64,000 nt of DNA from Motiliproteus sp036960405 (GTDB taxonomy: Bacteria > Pseudomonadota > Gammaproteobacteria > Pseudomonadales > Balneatricaceae). Each line of letters starts with the position of its first letter. Within the stretch, counting starts at the first letter, position 1. The DNA lies in the NCBI GenBank assembly GCA_036960405.1, contig JBALWS010000004.1:26142-90141 (forward strand). The letters run 5' to 3'. Positions 50,392 through 58,945 of this stretch are shown in pieces. A program made the translations under genes and the position numbers. The notes below the pieces were generated by a model. That model ran no database searches and was not told where the DNA came from. It saw nothing but the letters and a program-made list of their open reading frames with translations.

Positions 50392-51037
50392 GAAGTTGAT
50401 TATATTGGGTAGCGGAGGTCATGCGCATGTCTTGATAGACTGTCTGCGCGCATTAGGGAAAACGCCGCTGGGTATTATCGATCCCAATAAGCAGCGCGGA
50501 GAATCAAGTTTGTTTGGCTTGCCGGTACTGGGTGGTGATGAGGCGGTTTTTGATTACTCTCCCGATGAAACAATGTTGATTAATGGCATCGGAGCGATGC
50601 CAGGAACGAATTTAAGACAAACGCTTTACCAACGTTTCAGCGAGGCTGGGTTTAGTTTCGTCACAGTAGTGCATCCTAACGCTTATGTGGCAGAAGATGC
50701 GGTTCTGGCAGAGGGCGTACAAGTGATGGCGGGAGCGGTCATTCAGGCTGGAAGCCAGCTGGGAAATGATTGCATTGTTAACACCGGTGCCTGTATCGAC
50801 CATGATTGCCGTATAGCCGCTCACGGACATATCTCACCTGGTGCAACTCTGTGTGGGAATGTTCAGCTTGGTGAGCATGTCCATATCGGCAGTGGCGCCG
50901 TTATTATTCAGGGGTTGAATATAGGCGCCAATAGCGTTATTGGCGCGGGTGCGATTGTGACTAAAACGATTGGCGCGGATATGATGGTCTATCCCGCGCG
51001 TTCATTGATCACCACACGGAAAAGGCAAGCATCATGA
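50384..51037 (+). CDS. neuD: NeuD-like hexapeptide acetyltransferase
   Basis: NeuD-family enzymes acetylate sialic acids or their amino-sugar precursors with acetyl-CoA. The 217-residue protein has a Rossmann-like N-terminus (LIILGSGGHAHVLIDCLRALG) and a left-handed beta-helix (about 100-205) with VNTGACIDHDC and HVHIGSGAVIIQGLNIG. In this pathway it may serve as LegH, acetylating the 4-amino group. I prefer GTG 50384 (AGGAG 9 bases upstream) to TTG 50378. It overlaps both neighbours by a few bases. Confidence 0.88.
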   Translation: MTKKLIILGSGGHAHVLIDCLRALGKTPLGIIDPNKQRGESSLFGLPVLGGDEAVFDYSPDETMLINGIGAMPGTNLRQTLYQRFSEAGFSFVTVVHPNAYVAEDAVLAEGVQVMAGAVIQAGSQLGNDCIVNTGACIDHDCRIAAHGHISPGATLCGNVQLGEHVHIGSGAVIIQGLNIGANSVIGAGAIVTKTIGADMMVYPARSLITTRKRQAS

Positions 51038-52089
51038 GTCATGATTGGCATAAGGCTCTGGTTACTCCAGCTACGAGTATTCAAGAAACGATTAAAGTGA
51101 TCGATAAGGAAGCCCTACGTATCGCTTTGGTAGTGGATGAACAGCAGCAGCTCAAAGGTGTGGTGACCGATGGCGATATTAGGCGAGCATTACTCCAGCA
51201 TATTCCTCTCGGGAATGCTGTCAGTGAAATCATGAACCCTAACCCTAAGTCGGTATCAATTAATGACTCCAAGGCGCGCATTCTGGCGGCCATGGAGCGT
51301 GATAAATTGCTGCAAATTCCGATCTTAGATGGTGGTGTGCTGGTTGGATTGGAAACACTACAGCATCTGTTGCAGCGTACCCGATATGACAATCCGGTCT
51401 TTTTGATGGCAGGAGGGTTTGGCACCCGGCTGAAACCGCTAACCGATAATTGTCCAAAGCCTCTGCTTAAAGTGGGCGGTAAAGCGATTTTGGAAACCAT
51501 TCTGGAAAGCTTTGTCGAAGCGGGTTTTCACCGCTTTTACATCTCGACCCACTACATGCCGGAGATGATTCAAAGCCACTTTGGTGATGGCTCAAAATGG
51601 AATGTCACGATTGAGTACGTTCATGAAGAGGAACCATTGGGTACCGGCGGCGCGCTCGGGCTATTACCCGATAATATCCCCCAGTTGCCGCTTATCATGA
51701 TGAATGGTGATGTACTGACAAAAGTCGACTTCGAACAATTGCTCGATTATCACCTGAAGCAAAAATCACTGGCGACCATGTGCGTGCAGGAGTATAGCTA
51801 CCAAGTCCCTTACGGAGTCATTCAGGGGCGGGGAAACCAAATTTTAAGCATGGAAGAAAAGCCTGTGCACAAGTTTTTCGTCAATGCTGGCATCTATGTT
51901 ATCGACCCGATATTGATTCAGTCGGTGCCTGAAAACCAGCGTATTGATATGCCAACCTTGCTGGAGCAGCAGATCGCCGCAGAGAAAAGCGTCACCATGT
52001 TTCCGTTGCACGAATATTGGCTCGATATTGGCAAAATGCCCGATTTTGAACAAGCCCAGCACGATTTCAGCAAGGATTTCGCCCGTTGA
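51034..52089 (+). CDS. ptmE: CBS-domain nucleotidyltransferase, PtmE type (GlcN-1-P guanylyltransferase)
   Basis: In Campylobacter, PtmE makes GDP-glucosamine, feeding Leg synthesis with a GDP- rather than UDP-sugar. The 351-residue protein has two CBS domains (about 8-60 and 65-115, GVVTDGDIRRALL) followed by a nucleotidyltransferase (MAGGFGTRLKPLTDNCPKPLL, with Gly127-Arg132; then GTGGALGLLP, MMNGDVLTKVDF). The CBS pair may sense a nucleotide. It overlaps the NeuD-like gene by 4 bases (ATGA). Confidence 0.9.
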   Translation: MSHDWHKALVTPATSIQETIKVIDKEALRIALVVDEQQQLKGVVTDGDIRRALLQHIPLGNAVSEIMNPNPKSVSINDSKARILAAMERDKLLQIPILDGGVLVGLETLQHLLQRTRYDNPVFLMAGGFGTRLKPLTDNCPKPLLKVGGKAILETILESFVEAGFHRFYISTHYMPEMIQSHFGDGSKWNVTIEYVHEEEPLGTGGALGLLPDNIPQLPLIMMNGDVLTKVDFEQLLDYHLKQKSLATMCVQEYSYQVPYGVIQGRGNQILSMEEKPVHKFFVNAGIYVIDPILIQSVPENQRIDMPTLLEQQIAAEKSVTMFPLHEYWLDIGKMPDFEQAQHDFSKDFAR

Positions 52090-53096
52090 ATAGATCGACC
52101 TATCTGATTGTCGGTTACGGTAGTATCGGTAAGCGGCACCTGCAAAATTTACGTAGGTTGCAGCCCGGTGCTCGTATCATCGTTCTTCGGCAGAGTATCC
52201 CGGTCGATGCCAGCACCCCGGTTCCCGATGGTGCCGATGAAGTCTTGGGTGAACTGGGCGCGGCGCTACAGCGGCAGCCCAGTGCTGCGATTATCTGTTC
52301 TCCCTCGCCGTACCATACCGAGGTAGCCAGGCAGCTGGTCGATGTCGGTGTCCATCTGTTGATAGAAAAGCCGATCTCCAACCATCTGGACGGGGTGGAA
52401 GCGCTGGCAACCTTGTGCGATCAACGCAAACTCATCCTGATGACCGCCTATAACTTCCGCTTTTCAGATTCTTGTACCCTGTTTCGGCAGCGGCTGCTCG
52501 ATGGCGAGATCGGCCGGATTCTGAGCGCATCGGTGGATACCGGGCAATACCTGCCTGACTGGCGCCCTGATTCGGACTACCGCGAGGGGGTTTCAGCCCA
52601 GCGAAAACTTGGTGGAGGGGCGCTTCTCGAACTGAGTCATGAGTTTGATTATCTGAACTGGCTGCTTGGTGAGGCATTGACCGTTTATGCTTTAGTCCGA
52701 AATACCGGTACCCTAGATCTGGATGTTGAAGATTGTGCCGATCTGCTGATCACCTACCCGCATGGGGTTGTGGCAAGTGTGCATATCGACTTCCTGCAAC
52801 GTCAGCCTCACCGCTGCTGCAAAGTGATCGGCACCGACGGCACTCTGATCTGGAATGCGATTACTCAAGAGATCACTCTGATCAGGCCCGAGCTGCCCGC
52901 CCCGGTTATCAGCTCGCCGACCAGCAATCAGCGCAACGATATGTACCTGCAGGAGCTCGAACACTTTCTTGATTGCGTGGCGGGCCGGGACCAACTGCAG
53001 GTGACCGGCTGGGACGGTATCGCCGCGTTAAAGATTGCCCAGGCGGCGCAACAGTCGTCCGAATCCTCCCGTGCTGTTTCAATAACGGAACTTTAA
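52086..53096 (+). CDS. ptmF: Gfo/Idh/MocA family oxidoreductase, PtmF-like
   Basis: This 336-residue protein has an N-terminal NAD(P) Rossmann fold (YLIVGYGSIGKRHLQNLRRL) and the family's EKPISNHLDGVE block with the Lys-Pro motif (about 95-105), then a C-terminal dimerisation sheet (LGGGALLELSHEFDYLNWLLG). Its position after ptmE matches Campylobacter ptmF, which takes part in supplying the glucosamine precursor. The start is TTG 52086, overlapping the ptmE stop; a start a few codons later is possible. Confidence 0.82.
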   Translation: MNRSTYLIVGYGSIGKRHLQNLRRLQPGARIIVLRQSIPVDASTPVPDGADEVLGELGAALQRQPSAAIICSPSPYHTEVARQLVDVGVHLLIEKPISNHLDGVEALATLCDQRKLILMTAYNFRFSDSCTLFRQRLLDGEIGRILSASVDTGQYLPDWRPDSDYREGVSAQRKLGGGALLELSHEFDYLNWLLGEALTVYALVRNTGTLDLDVEDCADLLITYPHGVVASVHIDFLQRQPHRCCKVIGTDGTLIWNAITQEITLIRPELPAPVISSPTSNQRNDMYLQELEHFLDCVAGRDQLQVTGWDGIAALKIAQAAQQSSESSRAVSITEL

Positions 53097-53100
53097 GCTG

Positions 53101-53805
53101 ATGAAAAAGCGCTGTATTGCCTTCATTTTTGCCCGGGGTGGCTCGAAAGGGCTACCGGGAAAGAATATCAAACCGTTGAATGGTAAACCGCTGATCGCCT
53201 ATTCGATAGATACTGCAAAACAGTGTCCTTCGATTGTTCGTATCATCGTCTCGACCGACGATGCCGAGATTGCCGAAGTCGCCAAGCGATATGGCGCCGA
53301 GGTGCCATTTACCCGACCGGAGGAGCTTGCCGGGGATACGAGTTCAGAGTGGGACGCATGGCGTCATGCGGTTAACTGGGTCCGCGAAAACGATGACTTT
53401 GATACCTTCGTCAGTCTGCCAGCAACGGCGCCTTTGCGTAGCGTTGACGATGTCGAGCGTTGTATCGCCGCACAGGACGCAGACACCGACATGGTGGTGA
53501 CGGTGACGCCAGCCAGTCGCAGCCCCTACTTCAACATGGTAACGATTGATGAAAGCGGATTCTCCGAGCTGGTGATAAAGCCTGAATTCGGCATTACCCG
53601 GCGGCAGGATGCGCCCGCAGTTTACGATATGACGACCGTCGCCTACGTAACCCGGCCCGATCATATTCTCGAAGCAACCGGGGTTTTCTCCGGTACGGTA
53701 AAGTCGGTGGTGGTGCCACCCGAGCGGGCCGTAGATATCGATACGGCCCTAGATTTTAAGCTAGCAGAGCTGATTACAGCCCAAGGCGACGGCACACAAT
53801 GTTGA
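53101..53805 (+). CDS. legF: CMP-legionaminic acid synthetase (NeuA family)
   Basis: LegF activates Leg with CTP to give CMP-Leg, the donor for glycosyltransfer. The 234-residue protein has the cytidylyltransferase motif FARGGSKGLPGKNIKPLNGKPL (about 10-31), then VSTDDAEIAEVAKRYGAE and FVSLPATAPLRSVDDV. The length fits short NeuA enzymes without an esterase domain. Its last bases overlap the start of the ptmA-like gene. Confidence 0.93.
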   Translation: MKKRCIAFIFARGGSKGLPGKNIKPLNGKPLIAYSIDTAKQCPSIVRIIVSTDDAEIAEVAKRYGAEVPFTRPEELAGDTSSEWDAWRHAVNWVRENDDFDTFVSLPATAPLRSVDDVERCIAAQDADTDMVVTVTPASRSPYFNMVTIDESGFSELVIKPEFGITRRQDAPAVYDMTTVAYVTRPDHILEATGVFSGTVKSVVVPPERAVDIDTALDFKLAELITAQGDGTQC

Positions 53806-54572
53806 ACGATAAAGTGATAGTTATCACCGGCGGGGCAGGGCTGCTGGGGCAAGCGTTTGTTGAAGCTATTGCCAAAAGTGGTGGCACTGCCGTTATAGCT
53901 GATCTGGATGTTGCAACCGCTGTCAGCGTCAAGGATCGGCTGGCCAGTTCCGAAGGTGGGCTGATCATCGATACCGTCGCGCTGGATATCACCTCTGCCG
54001 AGTCGGTTGACGCCGCCATCAAGGCGGTTTCGGAAAAGTATGGAAGAGTTGATGCGTTGATCAACAATGCCTATCCCCGTAATAAAAATTACGGACGCCA
54101 TTTCTTCGATGTTGAATATGACGATTTCTGCACCAATCTGAATATGAATCTGGGCGGTTACTTTTTAACTTCGCAAAAGTTCGCCCGCTATTTTGTGCAG
54201 CAGGGCCACGGCAATATCGTCAATATCTCCTCCATCTACGGCGTTATAGCGCCGAAGTTTGATATCTACGATGACACCAAGATGACCATGCCGGTCGAGT
54301 ATGCCGCGATTAAGTCAGGGCTTATTCATCTCACAAAATATATGGCTGGATACCTTAAAGGTAAAAATATAAGGGTCAATGCTATTAGTCCTGGAGGAAT
54401 TTTTGATCATCAACCCGAAGATTTTTTGACCTCCTATAATGACCATTGTTTGAATAAAGGGATGCTTGATCCGCAAGATTTATGTGGAACCCTGCTCTAT
54501 TTGTTATCAGATCACTCCAGCTTCGTAAATGGTCAGAATCTGGTTGTCGATGATGGTTTTACACTTTCATGA
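53799..54572 (+). CDS. ptmA: SDR oxidoreductase, PtmA-like
   Basis: The 257-residue protein shows the NAD motif TGGAGLLGQAF (residues 10-20), NNAY (about 88-91), Ser in ISSIYG and the catalytic Tyr-x3-Lys in YAAIKSG (about 168-174). It follows legF exactly as ptmA follows ptmB in Campylobacter, where it acts with PtmF on the precursor. The base composition changes inside the gene: from about 54,320 on, codons become AT-rich (AAA, ATA, TTT, AAT), as in the next two genes, suggesting a recombination joint. Confidence 0.85.
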   Translation: MLNDKVIVITGGAGLLGQAFVEAIAKSGGTAVIADLDVATAVSVKDRLASSEGGLIIDTVALDITSAESVDAAIKAVSEKYGRVDALINNAYPRNKNYGRHFFDVEYDDFCTNLNMNLGGYFLTSQKFARYFVQQGHGNIVNISSIYGVIAPKFDIYDDTKMTMPVEYAAIKSGLIHLTKYMAGYLKGKNIRVNAISPGGIFDHQPEDFLTSYNDHCLNKGMLDPQDLCGTLLYLLSDHSSFVNGQNLVVDDGFTLS

Positions 54573-55117
54573 GCGGGCTGTTTAATAAAATACTTTTTTG
54601 GAAAAATGCCGATCGCCTCGGGCCGGATATCCCTTATACACACTGGCGGTTGCATTTCAAAAAACTGATGACGCCTCTGTGTAAACAAAAATTCAAGCAC
54701 TTCTCTGAGAGTGCCGAGTTTAGGCCGGGGGCTTATGCGGTTGCCTGCACACGAATAAGCTTGGGTGACCGTGTGGTTATTCGTCCAGGCTGTATGCTAT
54801 TTGCCGATCCACGGCTAAACGGGGCTGGAATCACTATTGAAGATGGGGTCATGCTCGGTTCAGCAGTGCATATTTACGTCCACAACCATCGTTATGATGA
54901 TATTAGTCTTCCTATCATCGATCAGGGACACTACCCGTCTGAACCCGTTGTGCTGAAATCAGGCTGCTGGATAGGCGCTAATGCGATTATCCTTCCAGGC
55001 GTCACTGTTGGGCAAAATGCGGTGGTTGGTGCCAACAGTGTTGTAACCAGAGATATACCAGCGTATACCGTTTATGCTGGCAACCCTGCACGGCTCATCA
55101 GGTCGTTAAGCTCTTAA
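54569..55117 (+). CDS. Hexapeptide-repeat acyltransferase
   Basis: The 182-residue left-handed beta-helix protein has ACTRISLGDRVVIRPGCMLF, the catalytic-type His in HNHRYDDISLP, and a C-terminal coil SGCWIGANAIILPGVTVGQNAVVGANSVVTRDIPAYTVYAGNPAR (WcaF/LacA-like). It is coupled to ptmA (ATGA overlap) and lies in AT-rich DNA. It may O-acetylate Leg or a neighbouring sugar. It converges with the next gene, the stop codons overlapping. Confidence 0.82.
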   Translation: MSGLFNKILFWKNADRLGPDIPYTHWRLHFKKLMTPLCKQKFKHFSESAEFRPGAYAVACTRISLGDRVVIRPGCMLFADPRLNGAGITIEDGVMLGSAVHIYVHNHRYDDISLPIIDQGHYPSEPVVLKSGCWIGANAIILPGVTVGQNAVVGANSVVTRDIPAYTVYAGNPARLIRSLSS

Positions 55118-56118
55118 TGGTCTGAAGGGTAGCCAGGAAACTTCGGCAGGTAGGGGCCAAAAAAAGCATGGTAGGTTTCTGACGCTTTCTTGAATGTTAG
55201 ATCGATATAATCCTGATCATTGAGCTCGATTCGGTATGTCGGAATATCCTTGTACAGCACTTTAAGGGTATAAAGTGCTGTGCTGCTGATGCCTATGATT
55301 TGAGATATACGCTGAGAAAATCTGTAAAGCTCGAGTTCGATGGGAGCTAAAGGTGATACAACTTCTATATCTCCAATTTTTTTTATTTCTTCAAGCACAG
55401 CAAAAGATTCGCCGCGGTGGGCGGTATAAATCATTTTTTTTGATTCACTGCTATTAAGTGCGTTGCGCACAATGGAATAATAAATATCGGCCTGAACTGC
55501 TTTGGTGTCGATAAAAGGCTGTCCGATAAAAAGAACTGCGCCATCAGTGGCATATACATCGGCTCCTATTTGGCTTCGTAACCATTCCATTTCATTTTTT
55601 ATTACGCTGCAGTGATTTGTATCTGGCAAATTGAAAATCGAGAATAATACAAGAGGTGAAAACTTGAAGCTCATGGTTTTAAAACCAAGGAGTTTAAGGA
55701 TTAGGTCTTTTCCGCCCTTCTTTTTTTGGGGCAATTGTCCGGTGGTCAAACAATTTTCATAATCGACTACAGTTTTTGCCCCGTCGTCATACAGTACATG
55801 AGTACCATAGGTCACATTGGCGAGTAAGGAGTTATACCACCAAGAGGTAAAATCCCCTCCCATTACATAGTCCCAATGCGTCCCTTTGTACTTGTATAGC
55901 AGAGCGGGTAATTGAACAATTTTTCGCTCTGAACTGTACCAATAAACAGAGTCCCACTGCTGCCGTTCTAACACATCACGCATTACTCGTTCGTTGTTAG
56001 ATCCTTTCAGCGCTCGGACAACGAGGTGCTTGTTGGTACTTGTCGGAGCTAGTTTTTGCACCGCTTCAGCAGCATTGACTAACTGCAGAGGAGAGGATGC
56101 GGTTGCTAGTATATTCAC
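55114..56118 (-). CDS. Putative nonulosonate (sialyl-type) transferase, unassigned
   Basis: I recognise no certain family for this 334-residue protein. The N-terminus MNILATASSPLQLVNAAEAV is like the SPLQL-N-AE opening of bacterial sialyl/polysialyltransferase-like proteins (GT52 or POLYST type). There is no signal peptide. Other features are VMGGDFTSWWYN, LYDDGAKTVVDYE, YTAHRGES and PLAPIELELYRFS. These fit a GT-B fold with a CMP-sugar donor, with His and Ser-Ser (GISSTALY) near the end. It sits at the edge of the Leg operon in AT-rich DNA (one 60-base line counted 38% G+C), so CMP-Leg transfer is the best guess. Confidence 0.6.
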   Translation of the reverse strand: MNILATASSPLQLVNAAEAVQKLAPTSTNKHLVVRALKGSNNERVMRDVLERQQWDSVYWYSSERKIVQLPALLYKYKGTHWDYVMGGDFTSWWYNSLLANVTYGTHVLYDDGAKTVVDYENCLTTGQLPQKKKGGKDLILKLLGFKTMSFKFSPLVLFSIFNLPDTNHCSVIKNEMEWLRSQIGADVYATDGAVLFIGQPFIDTKAVQADIYYSIVRNALNSSESKKMIYTAHRGESFAVLEEIKKIGDIEVVSPLAPIELELYRFSQRISQIIGISSTALYTLKVLYKDIPTYRIELNDQDYIDLTFKKASETYHAFFGPYLPKFPGYPSDH

Positions 56119-56172
56119 GTTTATTCCATGGTAGAAGAGAGTTCGGTATTGCTGTATCGAGGTGTTGTGCTG

Positions 56173-57444
56173 TTAAAAATCCTTCCCCCGCCAGCGGCAG
56201 TATCGTAGATACCAGCCGTTGGTTTTCTTCCAGAACCCTAGCCCATGATCTTTCGGTCGTAAGTTGACTCGGCGAATGCGGTAGAGATCTTCTGCCGGGT
56301 GTAGTGGGCCGGTAACCGTGGCGACGCCGAACAGGTAGCCGGCATTTTGTACCGCTTCGACTTCTCGGTCGCCGTAGTCACCGTAGGGGTAGGCGAACGA
56401 GACTACTTCGTCTTCCAGCCAGGTTTCTAAGCGTTGCTTGGATTCGATCACTTCGCGAATCATCTCTGCCTGATCGAGCTGCGACAGCCGCTGGTGGCTT
56501 AGCCCGTGGGAGCCGATCTCTATTCGACCGCTGCGGTGACAGGCGAGTAGCTGCTCGCGGTTCATCAATGGCGCTTCGGGTTCGCCGCTGGCCAGATCCC
56601 AGCTGTTGCAGGTCAGTGACTCGTCGGTGAGGGCATAGATCACCGCGTTGAAGTCGAACTCTTCCAACAGTGGCAACAGGTTGTGGTAGTTGTTGGCGTA
56701 GCCGTCGTCGAAGGTCAGGATGACCGGCTTGTTGACCCGTACGCCATCGGCGAGCTGCTTAAAAGTGATTGCTTGATAGCCGCGTCGCTTGAGACTGGCG
56801 AACTGTTCTCGCAGGCGCGCTTTGGTGACGTAGACCTTGTGTACCGAATCGCTAATCTCGGCATCGCTGACCTGGTGGTACATCAGGATGGGAACTTCGG
56901 CCAAGTGGCGTAGCGAGGCGTCGGCGATGGCCTGACGGTAAGCGCTGCGGACCTGTTGGTTGACGTGGGGGACGCGATAATCTTCTAGGTAGCGACTGTA
57001 CGACGAGGTATCGACGCTGCGCTGGCCTTTAACAAAGTCGCTCAGATCCTGTTCGAGTTTGGGCCAGTCGATAAAGGCCGGGCTGAAGCAGTCGCCAAAG
57101 TTGGTCGCCTTGGCTTGATCGATGGTTTGCTGGTCGACCAGGCCAACATAGCAGGCTTCGCCAATGGCCATCACCGCACGACCTAGCGCCATCGCTTCGA
57201 GGGCGACGCGACCGGCGCCGATCACCAAATCAGCTTGCTGGTAGTAAACACTCACATCGCTGGTCTGGCCGACAAATTCGACGTTGCTGGGTGGCGTAGG
57301 CCACTCTTCGGGTAGCGAGGGGCCGCCGACCAGTTGAAACTGCAGTGCCGGAAAATGTGGCGCAATCTGATACGCCAGTTGTCGGGCGATCTCGCCTTTG
57401 GGGCCGGTCAGTCGTCCGACCCAGACAATCTTACTTGAGGCCAT
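56173..57444 (-). CDS. GT4 C-terminal domain fused to a NodB polysaccharide deacetylase
   Basis: The 423-residue product starts with KIVWVGRLTGPKGE and the donor-site GAGRVALEAMALGRAVMA (76-91), the C-terminal half of a GT4 glycosyltransferase. A NodB-like deacetylase follows from about residue 184: MYHQV (188-192), TFDDGY (244-249), HGLSH (313-317) and FAYPYGDY. The N-terminal half of the GT4 is encoded by the preceding frame (57431-57904), overlapping by 14 bases. Either a frameshift broke one long gene or it is a two-part enzyme. ATG 57444 lacks a good ribosome site. Confidence 0.72.
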   Translation of the reverse strand: MASSKIVWVGRLTGPKGEIARQLAYQIAPHFPALQFQLVGGPSLPEEWPTPPSNVEFVGQTSDVSVYYQQADLVIGAGRVALEAMALGRAVMAIGEACYVGLVDQQTIDQAKATNFGDCFSPAFIDWPKLEQDLSDFVKGQRSVDTSSYSRYLEDYRVPHVNQQVRSAYRQAIADASLRHLAEVPILMYHQVSDAEISDSVHKVYVTKARLREQFASLKRRGYQAITFKQLADGVRVNKPVILTFDDGYANNYHNLLPLLEEFDFNAVIYALTDESLTCNSWDLASGEPEAPLMNREQLLACHRSGRIEIGSHGLSHQRLSQLDQAEMIREVIESKQRLETWLEDEVVSFAYPYGDYGDREVEAVQNAGYLFGVATVTGPLHPAEDLYRIRRVNLRPKDHGLGFWKKTNGWYLRYCRWRGKDF

Positions 57445-57904
57445 TACGCACCACTCGGATATAGCTAGCGGGGATATTCAGTTCACGGTTGAGGTGATCC
57501 GACAGGTGGTCGCAGACGGCCAGGATGACCCTGCCGTAGATGTTCCAGCCACTGCTGCTCTTGTGCACTTTCTGCCGTCCGTGGACGGTCGAGACGTAAC
57601 CGACCTTGGCGCGTTTGGCGGCGATATTGGCGACCCAGCTGGCGGCGCGCGAGTGGGCGTGGATCACATCGATGCGATGTTGGCGACAAAAGCGCACAAC
57701 CCCGATAATATTGCGCAATCGATTGAGGTATTTGCGGTTATGCAGTGGCATCGGCGTATAAACCGCTCCGGGAACCTCCACCGTCAGTGTGTCGGACAGA
57801 ATCCAGCATTGGTCCCCTTGGGCCAGCTGTTCACGGCAGAGCTCGGCGGCATAGACCTCGGCCCCAGTAAGATGAGTCTGTGACAGTAGATGAAGGATAC
57901 GCAT
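57431..57904 (-). CDS. GT4 glycosyltransferase N-terminal half (split gene)
   Basis: The 157 residues show the GT4 acceptor domain: HLLSQTHLTGAEVYAAEL at the start, HAHSRAASWVANIAA and CDHLSDHLNREL, ending with YIRVVRNGLK. Intact GT4 proteins continue into a linker and then the xxVGRLxxxKG strand, which occurs here in the next frame. Removing one T at the CTCAAGTAA stop would join the frames as NGLKKIVWVGRL. Full-length GT4 has a longer linker, so more than one base may be missing. Its ATG (57904) overlaps the start of the divergent GT9 gene. Confidence 0.68.
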   Translation of the reverse strand: MRILHLLSQTHLTGAEVYAAELCREQLAQGDQCWILSDTLTVEVPGAVYTPMPLHNRKYLNRLRNIIGVVRFCRQHRIDVIHAHSRAASWVANIAAKRAKVGYVSTVHGRQKVHKSSSGWNIYGRVILAVCDHLSDHLNRELNIPASYIRVVRNGLK

Positions 57905-58941
57905 TGTTGAATAAGAGTCCCCAAAAAATCCTGGTTGTCCGAAACGATAAACTGGGCGATTTTATGCTCGCCTGGCCAAGCTTCCAAGCCTTGAAACAGG
58001 CCTTCCCAGACAGCCGGGTGGTGGCTTTGGTGCCCAACTATACCAGACCTATCGCCGAACTCTGCCCCTGGATCGATGAGATCTTGATCGACCCGACCGA
58101 AGCTGCGGGCAAAGAGGGTTTTAACAGTCTGCTCAAACAGGTCAAAGCGCAGCGCTTTGACCTGATGCTGACGCTGTTTTCGACCACCCGTATTGGCTTA
58201 TTGGGGTTGCGCGCAGCGATCCCACAGCGCTGGGCACCGGCGACGAAACTGGCGCAGATGTTTTATAACCGGCGATTGAAGCAGAAGCGATCGCAGTCGA
58301 AGAAGCCCGAATACGCCTACAACCTGGATCTGGCCCAAGCAGCTATAGAGGGCTGCGGTGGTCGCTACAGCGCGCCGCAGGGACCGTACCTTAGTGTTGA
58401 TCCGACGCTGCTTGCCGAACTGCGCCAGACCTTCTTAGCCCAGCATCAGTTAGAGTCCGACACGCGGCTGATCTTTATCCATTCGGGCCACGGAGGCTCG
58501 GCCAACAACCTCAGCCTGGTTCAGTATGCTGAGCTGGCGAGCAACATTGCCCGCCCCGATAGCTGTTTTATTTTGACGGCGGGGCCGGGCGAGCTGGAAG
58601 CGACCCAGGAGCTGGCGGCGTTATTGGATAACAACGGTGTTAAGCAGCGGGTGTTCAGCTCGACCGAAGGGCTACAGAGCTTTGCTCAGCATCTGGCTCT
58701 GGCCGATCTGTTTATTGCCGGGTCAACCGGTACCCTGCATATCGCCGGAGCGCTGGATCGCCCCACCGTGGGCTTCTACCCCAACCGGCGATCATCGACG
58801 CCGCTGCGTTGGAGGACGTTAAACGGCGAGGGGCGCACGCTGGCGTTTACGCCACCGTCGGAGATTGAGCAGGATATGAGTCACGTCGATATTTCGGCTG
58901 CCGCCGCCGAGATTAGCGAGTTTATCGAACGGCTTTGGTAA
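57904..58941 (+). CDS. GT9 heptosyltransferase-like glycosyltransferase
   Basis: The 345-residue GT9 protein has KILVVRNDKLGDFMLAWPSF, VALVPNYTRPIAELCPWID, IFIHSGHGGSANNLS and the donor site FIAGSTGTLHIAGALDRPTVG. It is probably a third heptosyltransferase (WaaQ type) or a related core enzyme. I take TTG 57904 (or 57907) as start: AAGGA lies at 57893-57897, and a GTG at 57880 lacks a site. The first base overlaps the ATG of the divergent GT4 fragment. It converges with waaE, 4 bases apart. Confidence 0.8.
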   Translation: MLNKSPQKILVVRNDKLGDFMLAWPSFQALKQAFPDSRVVALVPNYTRPIAELCPWIDEILIDPTEAAGKEGFNSLLKQVKAQRFDLMLTLFSTTRIGLLGLRAAIPQRWAPATKLAQMFYNRRLKQKRSQSKKPEYAYNLDLAQAAIEGCGGRYSAPQGPYLSVDPTLLAELRQTFLAQHQLESDTRLIFIHSGHGGSANNLSLVQYAELASNIARPDSCFILTAGPGELEATQELAALLDNNGVKQRVFSSTEGLQSFAQHLALADLFIAGSTGTLHIAGALDRPTVGFYPNRRSSTPLRWRTLNGEGRTLAFTPPSEIEQDMSHVDISAAAAEISEFIERLW

Positions 58942-58945
58942 GGCG

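Noticed and set aside
53799..54572. ptmA-like gene as a fatty-acid or sugar ketoreductase of unrelated function
   Set aside because: The SDR fold alone would allow it, but the order legF-ptmA after ptmE-ptmF points to the Leg pathway.
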